Assembly (NCBI GenBank): GCA_003868215.1
Contig: QWDQ01000093.1
Coordinates: 1 to 40,633, forward strand
DNA length: 40,633 nucleotides
Reading direction: 5' to 3'
Source of the DNA: Pseudophaeomoniella oleicola
Taxonomy: Eukaryota; Ascomycota; Eurotiomycetes; Phaeomoniellales; Phaeomoniellaceae
The translations under genes were made by a program, and so were the position numbers. This document shows positions 40,558 to 40,633 of the stretch, in pieces; positions within the stretch are counted from its first letter, which is position 1; the number at the start of each line of letters is the position of its first letter. The notes below the pieces were generated by a model. It saw only the letters and a list, made by a program, of their open reading frames with translations, did not search any database and had not been told where the DNA came from.

Positions 40558-40633
40558 TTCTTCTTCTTCTTCTTCTTCTTCTTCTTCTTCTTCTTCTTCT
40601 TCTTCTTCTTCTTCTTCTTCTTCTTCTTCTTCT
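40558..40633. repeat. (TTC)n microsatellite at the window edge
   Basis: At least 25 uninterrupted TTC units lie 160 bp downstream of the PRP31 stop and run off the end of the window. The true length is unknown. Confidence 0.97.

Overview
The window looks like ordinary nuclear DNA of a filamentous ascomycete (Pezizomycotina). The evidence is dense protein-coding genes with short GT-AG introns (mostly 49-75 nt, with CTAAC/CTGAC-like branch sites), a CFEM/GPI surface protein, a DUF3433 membrane protein, a Zn2Cys6 regulator and a DHA2 transporter. Intergenic DNA carries microsatellites and small palindromes such as ACCTAGGT and GGTACC. I cannot fix the class or species from sequence alone. No rRNA, tRNA, CRISPR array, transposon or virus-derived element was recognised.

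Layout, left to right: a histidine-phosphatase (DET1-like) gene on minus, divergent from COG8 on plus; EAF-type elongation factor (+); GH31 alpha-glucosidase-like enzyme (+), convergent with the DEAD-box helicase RRP3 (-); RRP3 is divergent from the Brix protein SSF1 (+); a multi-pass acyltransferase-3 protein (-); a 2.2-kb gene-poor stretch with a 7-bp minisatellite; a CFEM protein (-); a DUF3433 protein (-); a 1.2-kb stretch with no sure gene; SEC11 signal peptidase (-), divergent from CCT3 (+); a very large UBE2O-like E2 enzyme (+); a DHA2 MFS transporter (-), divergent from a Zn2Cys6 transcription factor (+); the splicing factor CLF1 (-), divergent from PRP31 (+); then a TTC microsatellite that runs off the right end.

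Most genes are housekeeping: Golgi tethering, transcription elongation, ribosome assembly, ER protein processing, protein folding, ubiquitination and splicing. Two divergent pairs join genes of one process: RRP3/SSF1 (ribosome biogenesis) and CLF1/PRP31 (spliceosome). The MFS/Zn2Cys6 pair looks like a transporter with a linked regulator, and its shared promoter holds a striking repeat-and-dyad array plus clustered CGG triplets.

I rebuilt splice structures by reading through the introns for DET1-like, SSF1, acyltransferase, CFEM, SEC11, CCT3, the UBE2O-like gene, MFS, the Zn2Cys6 factor and PRP31. Exon coordinates are in each entry. I found no convincing new multi-gene system. The best leads are the MFS/regulator promoter array, the CFEM domain lacking two of its eight consensus cysteines, and the two function-matched divergent promoters.
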